From positions 1 through 64,000 of the forward strand of contig JAJNNY010000062.1 of NCBI GenBank assembly GCA_022453515.1: DNA of 64,000 nucleotides. Direction: 5' to 3'. The DNA comes from Astrocystis sublimbata (lineage: Eukaryota > Ascomycota > Sordariomycetes > Xylariales > Xylariaceae). Position numbers and translations under genes: made by a program. Shown one piece after another: positions 11,272-22,394 of the stretch. The notes beneath the pieces were generated by a model. The model saw nothing but the letters and a program-made list of their open reading frames with translations. It was not told the origin of the DNA and ran no database searches. Numbering within the stretch: the stretch's first letter is position 1; each line of letters starts with the position of its first letter.

Positions 11272-12104
11272 GTTTGGAATTCTCGAAATCGAACAAGTGT
11301 GTATGTCCTGTTGCTGTATTAGTGGATTGGGGATGACGAGATGTTCATGATAGAAAGAGCTGACTTGCAGGTGGGCGTTAGGTTATTAATACCCAATAGG
11401 TCATTCTGCCTCTTGAAGATGACATCCTGTTACTAGATGTTTCATTTGGTCTTTGTGTCTTTCATGGGCGCTGGTTGTACTACCCACCCCCGCTCCGTGA
11501 GAATGTGGCGCGAAGCCAGACTGCGTCGGTCAAAAGTAGTACTGTACCGAAAGGGGAACAGATATAGATGGCTTGTGAATGTTCTGATACGGGTGCAGCA
11601 CTTGCAGCACATCACAATTCGACCGATCTAGACCATTGCTAGGTAGTGTGCCGATTTGGGGATCTATAAAAACATGCACTTTGGGGAAATGTCCCATGGA
11701 TCTCGATGGCAAATGTACATTTCTGATCTGACATGCATGCATCGGATGACTGCCTAATTGGTCGCATCGCTCCGGCAGCCCGGAACTATGACTGCGCATC
11801 ATTACAGGCTACCACCAGGGTATCACAGTCCTATGGCACTGCACGGCCCAGCCCCTTAACAGTGTAGACAAACTTGGCACACCGCTCTGTTCTGATATTA
11901 TTTACAACGTCTAATGGAAAATGTGACAGTAAGTATATTAGCGGTAGATAATGAGAGTATGTACACTGTGAAATGACGAATAGAAATGTTGCATCCTTTT
12001 CCGGATACATTAGGTACAGAACAATCGTAAAGTGAGATGGCTTGGCAAAAAGCCCTGCAGCATAGCATAGCATTGCAGTTGACAGCTGACAAGCCCACCA
12101 TGAT
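11272..12104. other. intergenic within the cluster
   Basis: No gene is seen. It holds the promoter side of SDR-1 and the 3' flank of the FAD oxidoreductase. Confidence 0.55.
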
Positions 12105-13900
12105 TTATCCAAGCTTGAAGCCACCAGAAACCAAAGTCTGGAAATAGTGATGCGGGTCTGTTATTCTATCAGTATTGTAATGCAATTGCCAACACGACTT
12201 GAACCCTCTGCATGCAGCACAGCGAATGGGCTTTCAGAAGGAGGTACAAAAACAACGTCGCGAGGTGAATTGGACTCACCATATCTGTCGCGAATAGCTC
12301 GCATTCTCTTGATTGACCTGCCATTACCGTACAAGCCGAAAGGTTTCTGACCTGGGCCAGCATCGTTGATATAGATGAACTGGCGATCCAGCTTGCGTGC
12401 CTTGCTCGCCTTGTCCAGTTCGGCAATGAACCTGTTGGTAAACTTGTATACAAGCTGATCGTCCTTGGCTTCCTCCCAAGCGGCACCGATCAAGTGGACT
12501 ATAGAAATTAGCGAAAGAATGATAGACCGGAACGTAATTAGCACTTACATATGAGACCGTTTCCAGGCTCGATATCCATGGGGTCGCCCCCTGAGGCTCG
12601 CGCCACCTCTAGCCATGAGCGGCTAATCATTTGAGGTGTCGAGGTGATCACCAAACCTTTCAATTTCTTGAGTTCCGGCATTGCGTTATAGATCTTGAAG
12701 AGGGTGGCATTGGCTAGCAAAACCGACGCCGGATCTGCTTTCAGACCTGTCGCTCGGAATACTTGTCTGTGAAATACTCACCTCAGTCTTGAAGATTGAA
12801 ATACATGCATAAGGGATAATAACGTACCTGCCGTTCCGGGCCGAGAATGCCTCCGTGTCAGTTGTTGTTGAGAGCTGCGCCAAGTTCGGCATCACCGCGT
12901 TGTTCGAAAATAGCGTTGGGATACGAGTGAAGTTTGCAAAGGCAGCCGGGTTCGTATTCGCGTCCTGGTAGGCGCACCATGAAAGTAGAGTAATCTTGCC
13001 TGTCTTGGCTTCAATCTGCACCGAAGGGTTGTAAGACGCATTGAGGTCGTCTGACCCGCCACCCAGAGTAGAGAAATAAGCGGCAGCATTAACAAAGTCG
13101 TTTAGATATTGCGGCTCGAAGATCGAGAGGCCACCATAGACCTCACCCAAGGGAAACGTCTTGACATCGAAGCGAGTGACGATGCCGTAGTTGTTAGAAC
13201 CTCCTTTCAACGCCCAGAACAAGTCCGTGTTCTCCTTCGCGTTCGCATTGAGGATGGAGCTGTTTGCCAGGACCACTTCGTAGTTCACCACCATGTTAGT
13301 AGACCAGCCATAGCGAGACCCAAAGAAGCTGATGCCTCCGCCGAGGAGGTATCCTGGTACTCCAACCGGAGCATAACGCCCACCGGAGACGGCTAGACCG
13401 TAGGTGCTTGTCCAGTTGTACACCTCATGCCATCGCAGGCCTGGACCAAGCTGAGCCACCGTGTTTTGCTTCGTCATTTTCATCATTGTGAATTTGTTGA
13501 GAGACATCAGCACACCGTTATCAATGTTGGCGGCCCCACGGACCGGCATGTGCCCTCCGCCACGAATAGCGAATTTGGTCTTGTGCTTAACCAGAATACG
13601 TACGCCATCGGCAACATCCTGGGCTGACTCCGGTTCAAATACGCAGTTAGGAGACAGCTGCGCTGTCTCTGACCAATTTTCTTTTCACAATTAGCTGATG
13701 ATCTCTATGGAAACGTCAGGGGAGTTTCACATACCCGGGGCCACAGTAACATACTCGGCACTTCGAGGCAATGAAACTTTGTCTCCAAAGACCTTGACTA
13801 GCTCATAGCATGTGTTGGTCCTGCCCGTAGTGGCTGCATTGATACATGAAATAAAGGATAATATGAAATAGAGCGACGAGAAGAGCCGAAACCAAGCCAT
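12105..13900 (-). CDS. secreted FAD-linked oxidoreductase, berberine-bridge-enzyme type
   Basis: Five exons (13900-13735, 13680-12828, 12766-12549, 12498-12280, 12157-12105) give 502 residues. It starts with a clear signal peptide (about residues 1-22: MAWFRLFSSLYFILSFIS then CINA). A PCMH-type FAD domain (PF01565) follows, with the covalent-flavin histidine in AIRGGGH and the PGYLLGGGISFFGSRYG loop. That loop has no Cys at the second attachment site, so single covalent linkage is expected. The BBE C-terminal block (PF08031) is carried by the last two exons: YINDAGPGQ followed by a final FQTLVSGGFKLG. Enzymes of this class oxidise alcohols or form bonds in terpenoid and alkaloid pathways. Several N-glycosylation sequons fit passage through the secretory path. 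It is probably a late oxidase of the cluster. Confidence 0.9.
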
Positions 13901-15059
13901 GATGGGAAATCAACGAACAAGAGGAATGACGATAATATTGACAAGACTCTGATGTGTTTAGAAAACAGGACAATCCGATGATAACGGATAGATTTTAGAA
14001 GATGTAGGTATTTTATGAAATGGTTTTTATACCTGATGTGTCGCATTGTGATGTATCTCGTACTCACTGTCCTGCGTCTAAGCCTCTCTCGACTGATTGC
14101 ACTCAGAACAATGGTTTGCCTCTTAGCCAATTCGGCCGATAACTTCATCGGGCCTGGTTCCATTACTGAACACTAAAATTACCAAATGTCGACGCCTCTA
14201 TTGCCTCGTGAATCCTTCAAAGTCCCAGCTGAGAGGTGAGGCCTGTACCAACGGCTTATCAACCCCCAATCACACCCGGGGACAGCCGAAGGACTCGATT
14301 GGGACACATAGAGCTGAGATAATACGGACTTGTTGCCAAGTGGACTCGGGATGGTTGTTCGTTTCACACTCGGAGCGAACACAGCACTAGCAATCAAATG
14401 AAGTTGAAAATGATATAAAATATTTATACTGCAAATTATTATAATGCCCAGCTTCTTATGTTTACATTGAATAAGAATGGCCAGTCGTGGAGATGCGGGC
14501 GGGTATCCTGCATCTGCATGCAGGTACTGTGCAGCGAATACCATGTGCAAACAAGGTACGTGCATAATGCCCACCTTGGCCCAGAGAGTATTAATAGATG
14601 TTTTTGAGACACGGTAAGCAGCCCAGAGATGCCCGAAAGAGTCATGGTGTCTCCGAGTATCATAAGCCTCCATTTCACGATACTCCATGCCTAAAGGTTA
14701 CCTTGACGTTCGTTGATTAGCACTGAGCTGTGGTTCTGAAATTCAACAAAACAACGTAATGCATTTGAACTGAATCTTATTATGATACAATAACATATTT
14801 TTCACGCGTGGAAATACGAACTAATCCATTGGTAACTCTATACAGAATTAAGTAGACTCAGACATTCATACTAGGATTGTAATTATTTGCATACAACCCT
14901 ACCAGATAGTAAATTTGTTCTCAATTCCCTTTCAGCACGATAGTTCGCAAGATAACTTCAACATTTCAACTTGTGCGTTTAAAAGTGTCGCTTCGCATAC
15001 TTCTTTCATGCGACTACTGATGCGAGCATTCTCTGTCTTTTTCTATCAACACTCAACGT
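13901..15059. other. intergenic within the cluster, AT-rich
   Basis: No supportable gene is seen. It contains the promoter side of the FAD oxidoreductase and the 3' flank of SDR-2. AT-rich patches lie near 14400-14450 and 14750-14830. Confidence 0.55.
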
Positions 15060-16144
15060 TCAAATCTTTCTGAAGTCTGTGACGGTCTGCTGCTGCTTCG
15101 TGAGATCCGAAGTCTTCCATCCCAACCAGAACGGCTGCAGAGTCGCGTGAGGCTGTTCTAGCTCAACATACTCGTCGGCTAAGGTGAGGATCGTCCTGCC
15201 GTTCCAACGGCCTGGCCCGTCATTCAGAGGAGAGTCTTTCCCATAATTCTCCACACGCCGCTTCTGCTTCGCTGTAGCTGAGTACACTAGGGCTCTACCG
15301 ACGAATTCGGCTGAGCTCACGGGTAAACCTGCGTTGATCATCGGTGCTGCGAGATCTTGGGGCAGCAACTTTGTCACTGTGGCGGCGGGTGCAACGCAGT
15401 TGATTGTTATATCGTCCATTATGAGCTGACTCCGAAGACCGCGCATGAGGCCAATTGTCTATTTATCGACTGAGAACGCTGTCAAAGTTTTTGGGGGGGG
15501 GGGGGCTTCCGGGTCACTGACTGCAAATTTCGAGGCACTGTAGACAGGCAGGTTATGCTCAGGAGCATAAGCGGTAGCGCTGCTTGTGATGACGATGCTA
15601 CCGCCGCCCAAAATGCCAGCTTCTCTTTGTTTCCTAATGTGGCTGACAGCAAGCTTTACGAAGCTCACGACAGATCGGAAGTTAACATCGATGACGCCAA
15701 AGGCGGGCTCAAGAAGTTCACCCTCCACGTCTCGTCGATCCTCAAAGTAGTCATATTCTTCACTCACGCCGGCGTTGGCGATCGCGATATCGAGACGTCC
15801 GGTCTCTGCGATACATCTCTGAAATGCTGCATTCAGGTCACTCCATCTGGCTACATTACACGGGATGAAAGTTGTCGTCTTTGGAAGCACAGGCTCATCC
15901 TCTGGAGGCTTGGGTATCGACTCGGCATCTGGGGGGCTCAAATCCAAGATATAAACTCGAGCGCCCTTACGAGCCATGAGACGAGCTGCCGCAAGCCCTA
16001 TTCCCGAACTGCCCCCTTTTGAGTAGCCCAGAATTAGTCGCGATTCATTGAGGAAGTCGAGGACTGGCAATTGGTACCTGTGATCATGGCTACTTTGTCA
16101 TCTAAACGAGGGATATCCTCATCTGTGAACTGTAGTGAGGCCAT
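15060..16144 (-). CDS. short-chain dehydrogenase/reductase (SDR-2)
   Basis: Three exons (16144-16078, 16015-15522, 15458-15060) encode 319 residues. The Rossmann motif TGGSSGIG is split by intron 1 after the first Gly codon base. [13 protein letters not shown] suggests NAD preference, because an Asp sits at the end of the second strand. NAG (ANAGVS), a catalytic Ser in SSATAY and YSASK are all present, so the enzyme should be active. Overall it resembles the 15-hydroxyprostaglandin-dehydrogenase-like SDRs common in fungal clusters. It is transcribed divergently from the aristolochene synthase across an 860-bp gap. It would oxidise an alcohol introduced by one of the P450s. Intron 2 carries a run of 13 G (C on the coding strand). 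Confidence 0.9.
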
Positions 16145-17004
16145 GGCGAAAACGAAATGCTTAGAATTTGAGACTCCTGGGACGTTGAGTGTAAATGGGC
16201 TGTACCAATGCCCCAGCTGCGACGTAGGTTTTAAGATGCATGGGATGAATCTCGATCGCGCCGCAGGGAGTCCGATGACAACGAATTGCCTAATTAGGAA
16301 CTTTCCTGCAATGTCATATTGCGACCAGCAGGGAAAGTAACCGGGAAAGTTCGCTCAATTGGAGAAGCAGATCAAAGGAACAAGTTCTATAGACTCATTC
16401 GCGAGTTTGCTGTGTCGTTGCCGAAATGTGACTCGCATGGGGCCTCTCTGTCCGTTAGAACCTCATATTACTCATTCATACAGCCGGGTGAGATGAGATA
16501 TCCCTCACATCTCTCCTCCCACTCTGCCACCTTAAGAAGTTGCATGCCAAACCGGGACGTTGCCCCTTTGAGCCATTTCCTCGGTTGGGTTCACTGGATT
16601 TGCGAAAATTCACGGTTCAAACGGGTCATCTGAATTCAGTGACCAAGTTGTGGTCAAGTGTGCTCTCGTCGCGGATGCTTTCTTCTCTCGGAATCTATTC
16701 CACCTAGGAGGTGAAGGGAGTGCTTGTTGAGATTCGAGCAACGGAGCTTGGGTGGTTACTAATGTTGCCCTGTACATTGACGTAGGTAGATGAATGTTGT
16801 GTTGCGAGGAAAGCCCCACCAACCACGAGAGATGAAGAATGGTCATTAGTTAGAGGCAAGGATTTTGAAACATAAAAGGCCGGTAGGTCGACAGAGATTG
16901 AATAGAAGCCTAGTAGAACAGGGTCTCTAACACAGCAAGCAGAAGTGTCTTCATCCAAGCCAGTCGCGACTTAACAAGCTTACCTTATAACACTATCATA
17001 CACA
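16145..17004. promoter_or_regulatory. divergent promoter region, SDR-2 / aristolochene synthase
   Basis: These 860 bp separate two genes that start outward. A TATA-like TTATAA sits about 20 bp before the synthase ATG, which has the good context CACAATGG. Shared control of both genes is plausible. No TCGN5CGA (AflR-type) site was found here by eye. Confidence 0.5.
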
Positions 17005-18159
17005 ATGGCAGCCATTCTAAGCCCAGTCCAGTCAATGGACATCAAGAAAGACACAATTTCCATTACATCCCAGGAAGCCAGGATTCCTAGTCCTCCGATC
17101 TCTGAGGTTTCAAGAGAGGCAGATTGGACCCCGCTATGCCATCCCAAAGTCGACGAGGTGTCGCGTGAAGTCGACGACTACTTCCTACAGCATTGGAACT
17201 TCCCCGGCACCAAAGCACGACGCACCTTTGTGAACGCTGGATTCAGCCGCGTTACCTGTCTCTACTTCCCCCTGGCGAAGGATGACAGGATTCACTTTGC
17301 CTGTCGTTTGTTGACAGTCCTGTTCCTTATCGATGGTAGGTAGACCCTGCTCATAACGAAGAAGCAGACAAGGCCAAGCTATGGGTTCTGGCTCGCTTCT
17401 AGATTTGCTCGAGGACATGTCGTTTGAGGATGGCTCCTCCTACAACGAGAAGCTGATCCCCATCGCTCGCGGCGACGTCCTCCCTGACCGCAGCGTGCCT
17501 GTCGAGTACATCACATATGACTTATGGGAAAGCATGCGCGCTCACGACAAGGAACTTGCCGACGAGGTGCTAGAGCCTACCTTCACATTCATGCGTGCGC
17601 AGACGGACAAGGCCCGCTTGACAATCACCGAGCTCGGCCACTACCTCGAGTACCGCGAGAAGGACGTGGGCAAGGCGTAAGTGAAATTACTCCTAATCTG
17701 AGGCATGTGTGTCTAGAGTAGACGGCTAACTGACCAACCATACCCAGTCTTCTGTCCGCACTCATGCGATTCTCGATGGACCTGCATCTCACGCCGTCGG
17801 AGCTTGTCCGCATGAAGCCGCTTGAGCAGAACTGCTCGAAGCATATTTCCATCGTAAACGACATTTGGTCATATGAAAAGGAGGCCCGCAGTGCTCAGAC
17901 AGGGCACAAAGAGGGTGCATTCCTCTGCAACGCAATGTCGGTGTTCGGAAACAGCACGTCGCTCGACATCGACGCTTCTCGGCGAGTGCTGACATACATG
18001 ACTTGGGAGTGGGCTAGGGTGCATGACACATTGGTTGCCGAGGTCGAGGCTACAGGCTGCCATGAAGCCGTAGGGGAGTACATGAAGGGTCTCGAGTACC
18101 AAATGAGTGGCAACGAACTTTGGAGCAAGACGACGCTCCGATACTCACAGGTTGAATGA
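17005..18159 (+). CDS. ari1: aristolochene synthase
   Basis: Three exons (17005-17335, 17403-17676, 17748-18159) give 338 residues, matching the roughly 320-342 of fungal aristolochene synthases (class I terpene cyclase). The protein closely follows the known Penicillium/Aspergillus enzymes, for example CLYFPLA.DDRIHFACRLL, LIPI.RGDVLPDR, GHYLEYREKDVGKALLSAL and KGLEYQMSGNE.WSKTTLRY. The magnesium motif is complete: Asp110-Asp111-Leu-Leu-Glu114-Asp115, whose second Asp codon spans intron 1. The NSE triad is N239, S243 and E247 in NDIWSYEKE. It converts farnesyl diphosphate to (+)-aristolochene in the cytosol, the first committed step to eremophilane sesquiterpenoids. The first 30 or so residues vary, as in the family. 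It is the anchor of the cluster. Confidence 0.95.
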
Positions 18160-18845
18160 GTGCCAGCCGGCCCCCACTGAAAGCGATGTTGTAGCGCTAG
18201 CTCTAGGGAGTTGAATTAAGTATTCGTTAGCCAGATATGCAATTACTGGATATTGTTGTTTTGATCTTGAATGCATGGTCCTATCTGTCACATCCACGTT
18301 TAGCTCTGCCTGTCTGGTCTCATAGACTAACAATGTTCTGTGCAATAATTGTCTCACCAGGTCATCCAATGTACGTAGTTTAGAACTCTGTATGTCAATT
18401 ACAATGCTGATTTAATTTGGAATGTATCCGTTGAAGATGACTCTATCCAGCCAAGTCCTCCGTGGACTCTAGCGCAGCTGAACGGTCTAGGCGTGCCGAT
18501 CCGGCCACCATCCGCCGCCTGCCTTATTCCAGATAGATGCCAATGCCGCCCGCTCCATTTCCTAGAACAGACAAATGTTGCGATGTAATGCCTTTTAGGA
18601 TTAGGCAAGTTAACAGCAGTCTAGATTCGTCTTCTCGGTTGGGGCCTATCTGGGCAACATGGCAAGCCCTTCCTCGCGTATAGGATGCTTCATCAGCGTT
18701 TTCTCTGTGCAGCTTAGCTTGCCTGAACATCAGACAATGAAGGTTCTTTCAAAATACAGCTGATGATCCCATAACAACTTCCCTTGGAGTGAGTTCCTTC
18801 GAAGTAGCAGAAATCTAAGAACGACTGAAGAAAAAAGACCCAGTC
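18160..18845. other. intergenic between synthase and P450-1
   Basis: No gene is seen. It serves as the synthase 3' flank and the P450-1 promoter. Confidence 0.55.
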
Positions 18846-20869
18846 ATGGACATGGACGTATGACAGGGGGACAGTATTCGCACGGTGCACATCGTGGCCC
18901 TGGTAACGGTAATATACCCCTGAGCCTCCACTAAGATATAGTTAGTGATGTTGAGAAACAGGTCATTGCAGTCATACTCCGCACTGTCTACAAGCATTAT
19001 ACCCACCCTCTCTACCACATTCCCGGGCCCTTTTTGGCGGCGTTATCCAATGCAACATACAGTCGCATGTTCCTCGGTGGGCGCCAGCCCTATGACATTC
19101 TAGCCCTCCACGAGAAGTACGGCCCTGTCGTCCGGATTGCCCCTAACGAGCTCTCCTTCTCGTCTGCTTCGTCATGGGATGACATCTACGGTTTCCGCCC
19201 CGGGCACAGAACATTCATCAAGAGCGCGTTCTACGATGGGGGTAGCTTTGCTGACCAAGCCCACTCCATTGTGAGTGAGAGAGATCCGATCGAACATGGA
19301 AAGAGTACGTGCACCACTGCATCTAGCCATGCAGGCCTCCTTCTATCAGCTCAACCCGAATTGACTTTGCGGACAAACAGTGCGAAAATACCTCAGCCAC
19401 GCCTTCAGCGATAGCAGTCTCAAGAAACAGGAGGAGCTTGTCGCGCAGAATGTCGACCTACTGATGACCAAGCTTGGTTCGATTGGCAACAGCCCCAATG
19501 GCGTGAACATAGTCAAATGGTTCAATCTAGCGACATTCGACATCATTGGCAGCTTGGCATTCGGAGAGTCCTTCGGCGGCCTGTCGACAGGTGCGCTTCC
19601 CAGATCATATTAACTGTGAGACACATTCATCGATACTGACTTGGCAGAACAAACTCACTTTTGGATTGAGAAGGTGATGAAAGCGCTGCGACAGGGCGCT
19701 ATGGCCGATACTATGAGCCGGTTCCCATCTCTGGCCTGGCTCTTCAAGACCCTAGCTCCCCAGCGCATCGAAGAATTCAGTAGAGATACGCGAGAGCATG
19801 AGGCATACACTATGGCCCTAATCAATAAGTGAGTGATTGTCTTCGACAGTTTTGATGGGCGTAACGCGGTCAGCATAGAGCTATAACTAACTGTATATTC
19901 TCTAGCCGGCTGTCCAAGCCTGATTCCCGTCCCGACTTCCTTACCCGCACCTTGGAGCAAAAGTCAAACATCACTGCCGTGCAGCTTGCAGCTCATGCAT
20001 CGGACTTCGTGTGAGTGAATGCCCACGTGTGTATACAAGCGCTTTCATGGAATGGCACCAGTCAACCTCGAATGTGCTAAAGGGATCTATGCATGTCACT
20101 AATTCATCACAGTACTGCCGGCTCTGAAACTACTGCCACGGCTTTGAGCTGCATCGTGTACTACTTACTTAGGACTCCCCTTGTGCAGCAGCGACTCAAA
20201 AACGAGATTCGAACGAGGTACGAGAGATATGAGGAGATCGCCTCGCAGACGGCAGTTCAGCTTCCGTACCTTCGTGCCGTATGTCTAGAGGGGATGAGAA
20301 TATATGCACCGCTCCCCTTGGGTCTTCCCCGGGTCGTTCCTGAAGGCGGTGACACAGTTGATGGCATCATGATACCGGCTGGCGTAAGTCAATGTGAACC
20401 CACCGGCTGTTTTCCTGTGATCCTGACTTTGTGATGCGGTACAGACAGTAGTATCGACGAACCCAGTAGCTGCTGGTCTATCATCGGCAAATTGGACCGA
20501 TCCGCATGAGTTCAGACCGGAAAGATGGCTTGGCCTGAATAAGGAGGACATTTCGGATGCATCGCAGCCCTTCTTACTCGGCCCTATGGGCTGTCTAGGT
20601 CGCAAGTAAGTCCTTCATTGCCAAAACCGCATCCATGAGGCATATGCAATACGGGGCAGTTCGCTGACATATCACATCTATCAATCAGCCTGGCTTGGAT
20701 GGAGATGTCCACTATCCTCTCAAAACTGCTTTTCAAGTTTGATCTTGACCTCGTTAACAAAGAGGTGGATTGGCAGCGAGACTCGCGCATGGCTACCCTC
20801 TGGGTGAAACCCGAACTTTACGTGCGTATTCTGCCACGTGCGAGTGGCTGGACAGGGATCGGCCGGTAG
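18846..20869 (+). CDS. cytochrome P450 (P450-1, CYP65/TRI11-like), in-frame stop in exon 1
   Basis: Eight exons (18846-18902, 18962-19304, 19381-19590, 19648-19828, 19906-20010, 20113-20383, 20445-20605, 20689-20869) join in phase to about 502 codons. Landmarks are: HPLYHIPGPFLAALS after a short N-terminal anchor, I-helix TAGSETTATAL, EGMR of the K helix, FRPERW, and heme loop FLLGPMGCLGR with the axial Cys near residue 439. The type resembles CYP65-class hydroxylases such as those of trichothecene clusters. Exon 1 reads MDMDV and then meets a TGA (18861-18863). The hydrophobic anchor (HIVALVIAVIL) continues in the same frame after it and across the first intron. So the gene is either silenced at its 5' end, started elsewhere, or affected by a sequencing error. 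It probably hydroxylates the terpene skeleton. Confidence 0.85.
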
Positions 20870-22394
20870 CGTGGATGATGCACTTCGTCCAGATTTATGG
20901 GTGTCATCCAATGCAATTACCTGGGTAGTCAGCTGACAAGTCATGGCAATCAAAATACTTGTGGTGCGCTGCGACGATGGGGTGATACGCGCGGCCATTG
21001 GCCTACGAACCGGGGGCTCCGGGGGTTCGGGGCTATCCAGGGACAGGAGAAGTCGGCCGAGAGTGATCTGTCATGTTTAGCCAGATATTTTGCATAGAAT
21101 CGATTGGCATGAAGTTGAGATGCATGCTTGGAAATTGTGTCAGCTGAGGCCACGTGAGTATGTGTATCAATTACGGAAGAGAGGTGAAAAGAAAAAAGTG
21201 GTTAATGTAACGAACCAGTGGCCCAAACGCCTGGCGAGCTTGGTGCGAGTGATCTTTATTAGGCAATCGGGCTTGGTGTTGGGTGAAAATGGCTGGCGCC
21301 TTGGAAGAATCGCCATCCCCAACATGACCGAGTTCCGAAAGCCCTTTCCACACGCTCCAAGTTCGTACACTTGCCTGCAGACCGATTGAAAAAGAAAAGT
21401 GAGATAACCAAGCCCGATGAGAATAGTCCTATTGATATGAATAGAGAAGTTTAACAGGGGGGCGCGTAACGGGCGTGTGAGAGTTAAGCAAGGTATCATG
21501 ATGCGAACGGGCTCGATAGGTAAGCAGGCGGGCTGTATTAGCGGTCTGTGACGGTCATGCTCGCCCACTACAACAAGCACTGCGTAGGCTTATGCAACTC
21601 TGGACAGCAGTCGATCGACGATCGATCGATCGATCGAGTGCATTCAGCCGGGGCTTATATATGTTTCGTCTTACAAAACTCTTGGTTCTGGCTTACGTCC
21701 CTCGACGTCCTCCGCACCATGCCTCAATGGCCGAGCTTACCGTTGAGCTATGTCTGAACCAGATCGTGTTTCTTCTTCTTTCCCGAAGAATGCGGTCAAG
21801 AAATATCCTGGCAACCCACGCCCAATTAGAACATCTAGCAGCGTTGCACTGCGTGCTAGACTGATCGCCTAGGGCTGACCATGGGTCAGCTGAGGCCCAA
21901 GCTTGGCATCAAAAGAACACTCTCCTATTTTGATTACCCATGTATTTGATGCGATTTATACGATGCAGTGAGATGCAATTCTTTACATTTCCATCTTGAC
22001 ATCATTGCCTAACAGGGCGCCATCTCAATCTCACTGCCCTCAAGCCTCATCTGAGTTGATGCTGCCATTACGGCTGATGGGCGTTAAAGCAGTCACACGG
22101 CGCACACTGATGGAAGTCCAACGTGCATACAATAAGTCCGAGGTCATGAATCGCCCGAACTTGCGGGAGCCTATCTTCGGAGCCAAGGGGAGCCAAGGGT
22201 AAGCATAGTAGGAGTGCCAGAAAGGCGATGCGGACAACACGCGATATGTAACCTTCACACCCCGTGAAAACACGTCTTGGAAGCAGGGACCCGAACCCAT
22301 GCAACATCGTGGCTGGAGTTCTAGTGATCAGCCTCCTATCCTTGAGGTTGGACCCAATCCGAAATTACGCAATAGCCAACTTACGTTCTGTATC
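20870..22394. other. intergenic upstream of the cluster regulator
   Basis: No gene is supported in these 1.5 kb. It contains a GATC/CGAT simple repeat at 21611-21637 that includes an AflR-type half-site palindrome. Confidence 0.5.
21611..21621 (+). promoter_or_regulatory. TCG-N5-CGA motif
   Basis: The sequence TCGATCGACGA fits the palindrome bound by AflR-class Zn2Cys6 proteins. It lies about 0.8 kb upstream of such a regulator. It sits in a short CGAT simple repeat, so it may be fortuitous. Confidence 0.25.

Noticed and set aside
12161..12280. Alternative C-terminus of the FAD oxidoreductase ending NCITILIE
   Set aside because: Using the acceptor at 12158 gives the family-typical end (FQTLVSGGFKLG), so the other reading is intron sequence.
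22249..22330. tRNA-like GGGTTCGGGTCCC on the minus strand
   Set aside because: The T-loop lacks the required A58, the T-stem does not pair, and no acceptor or D-arm fits.
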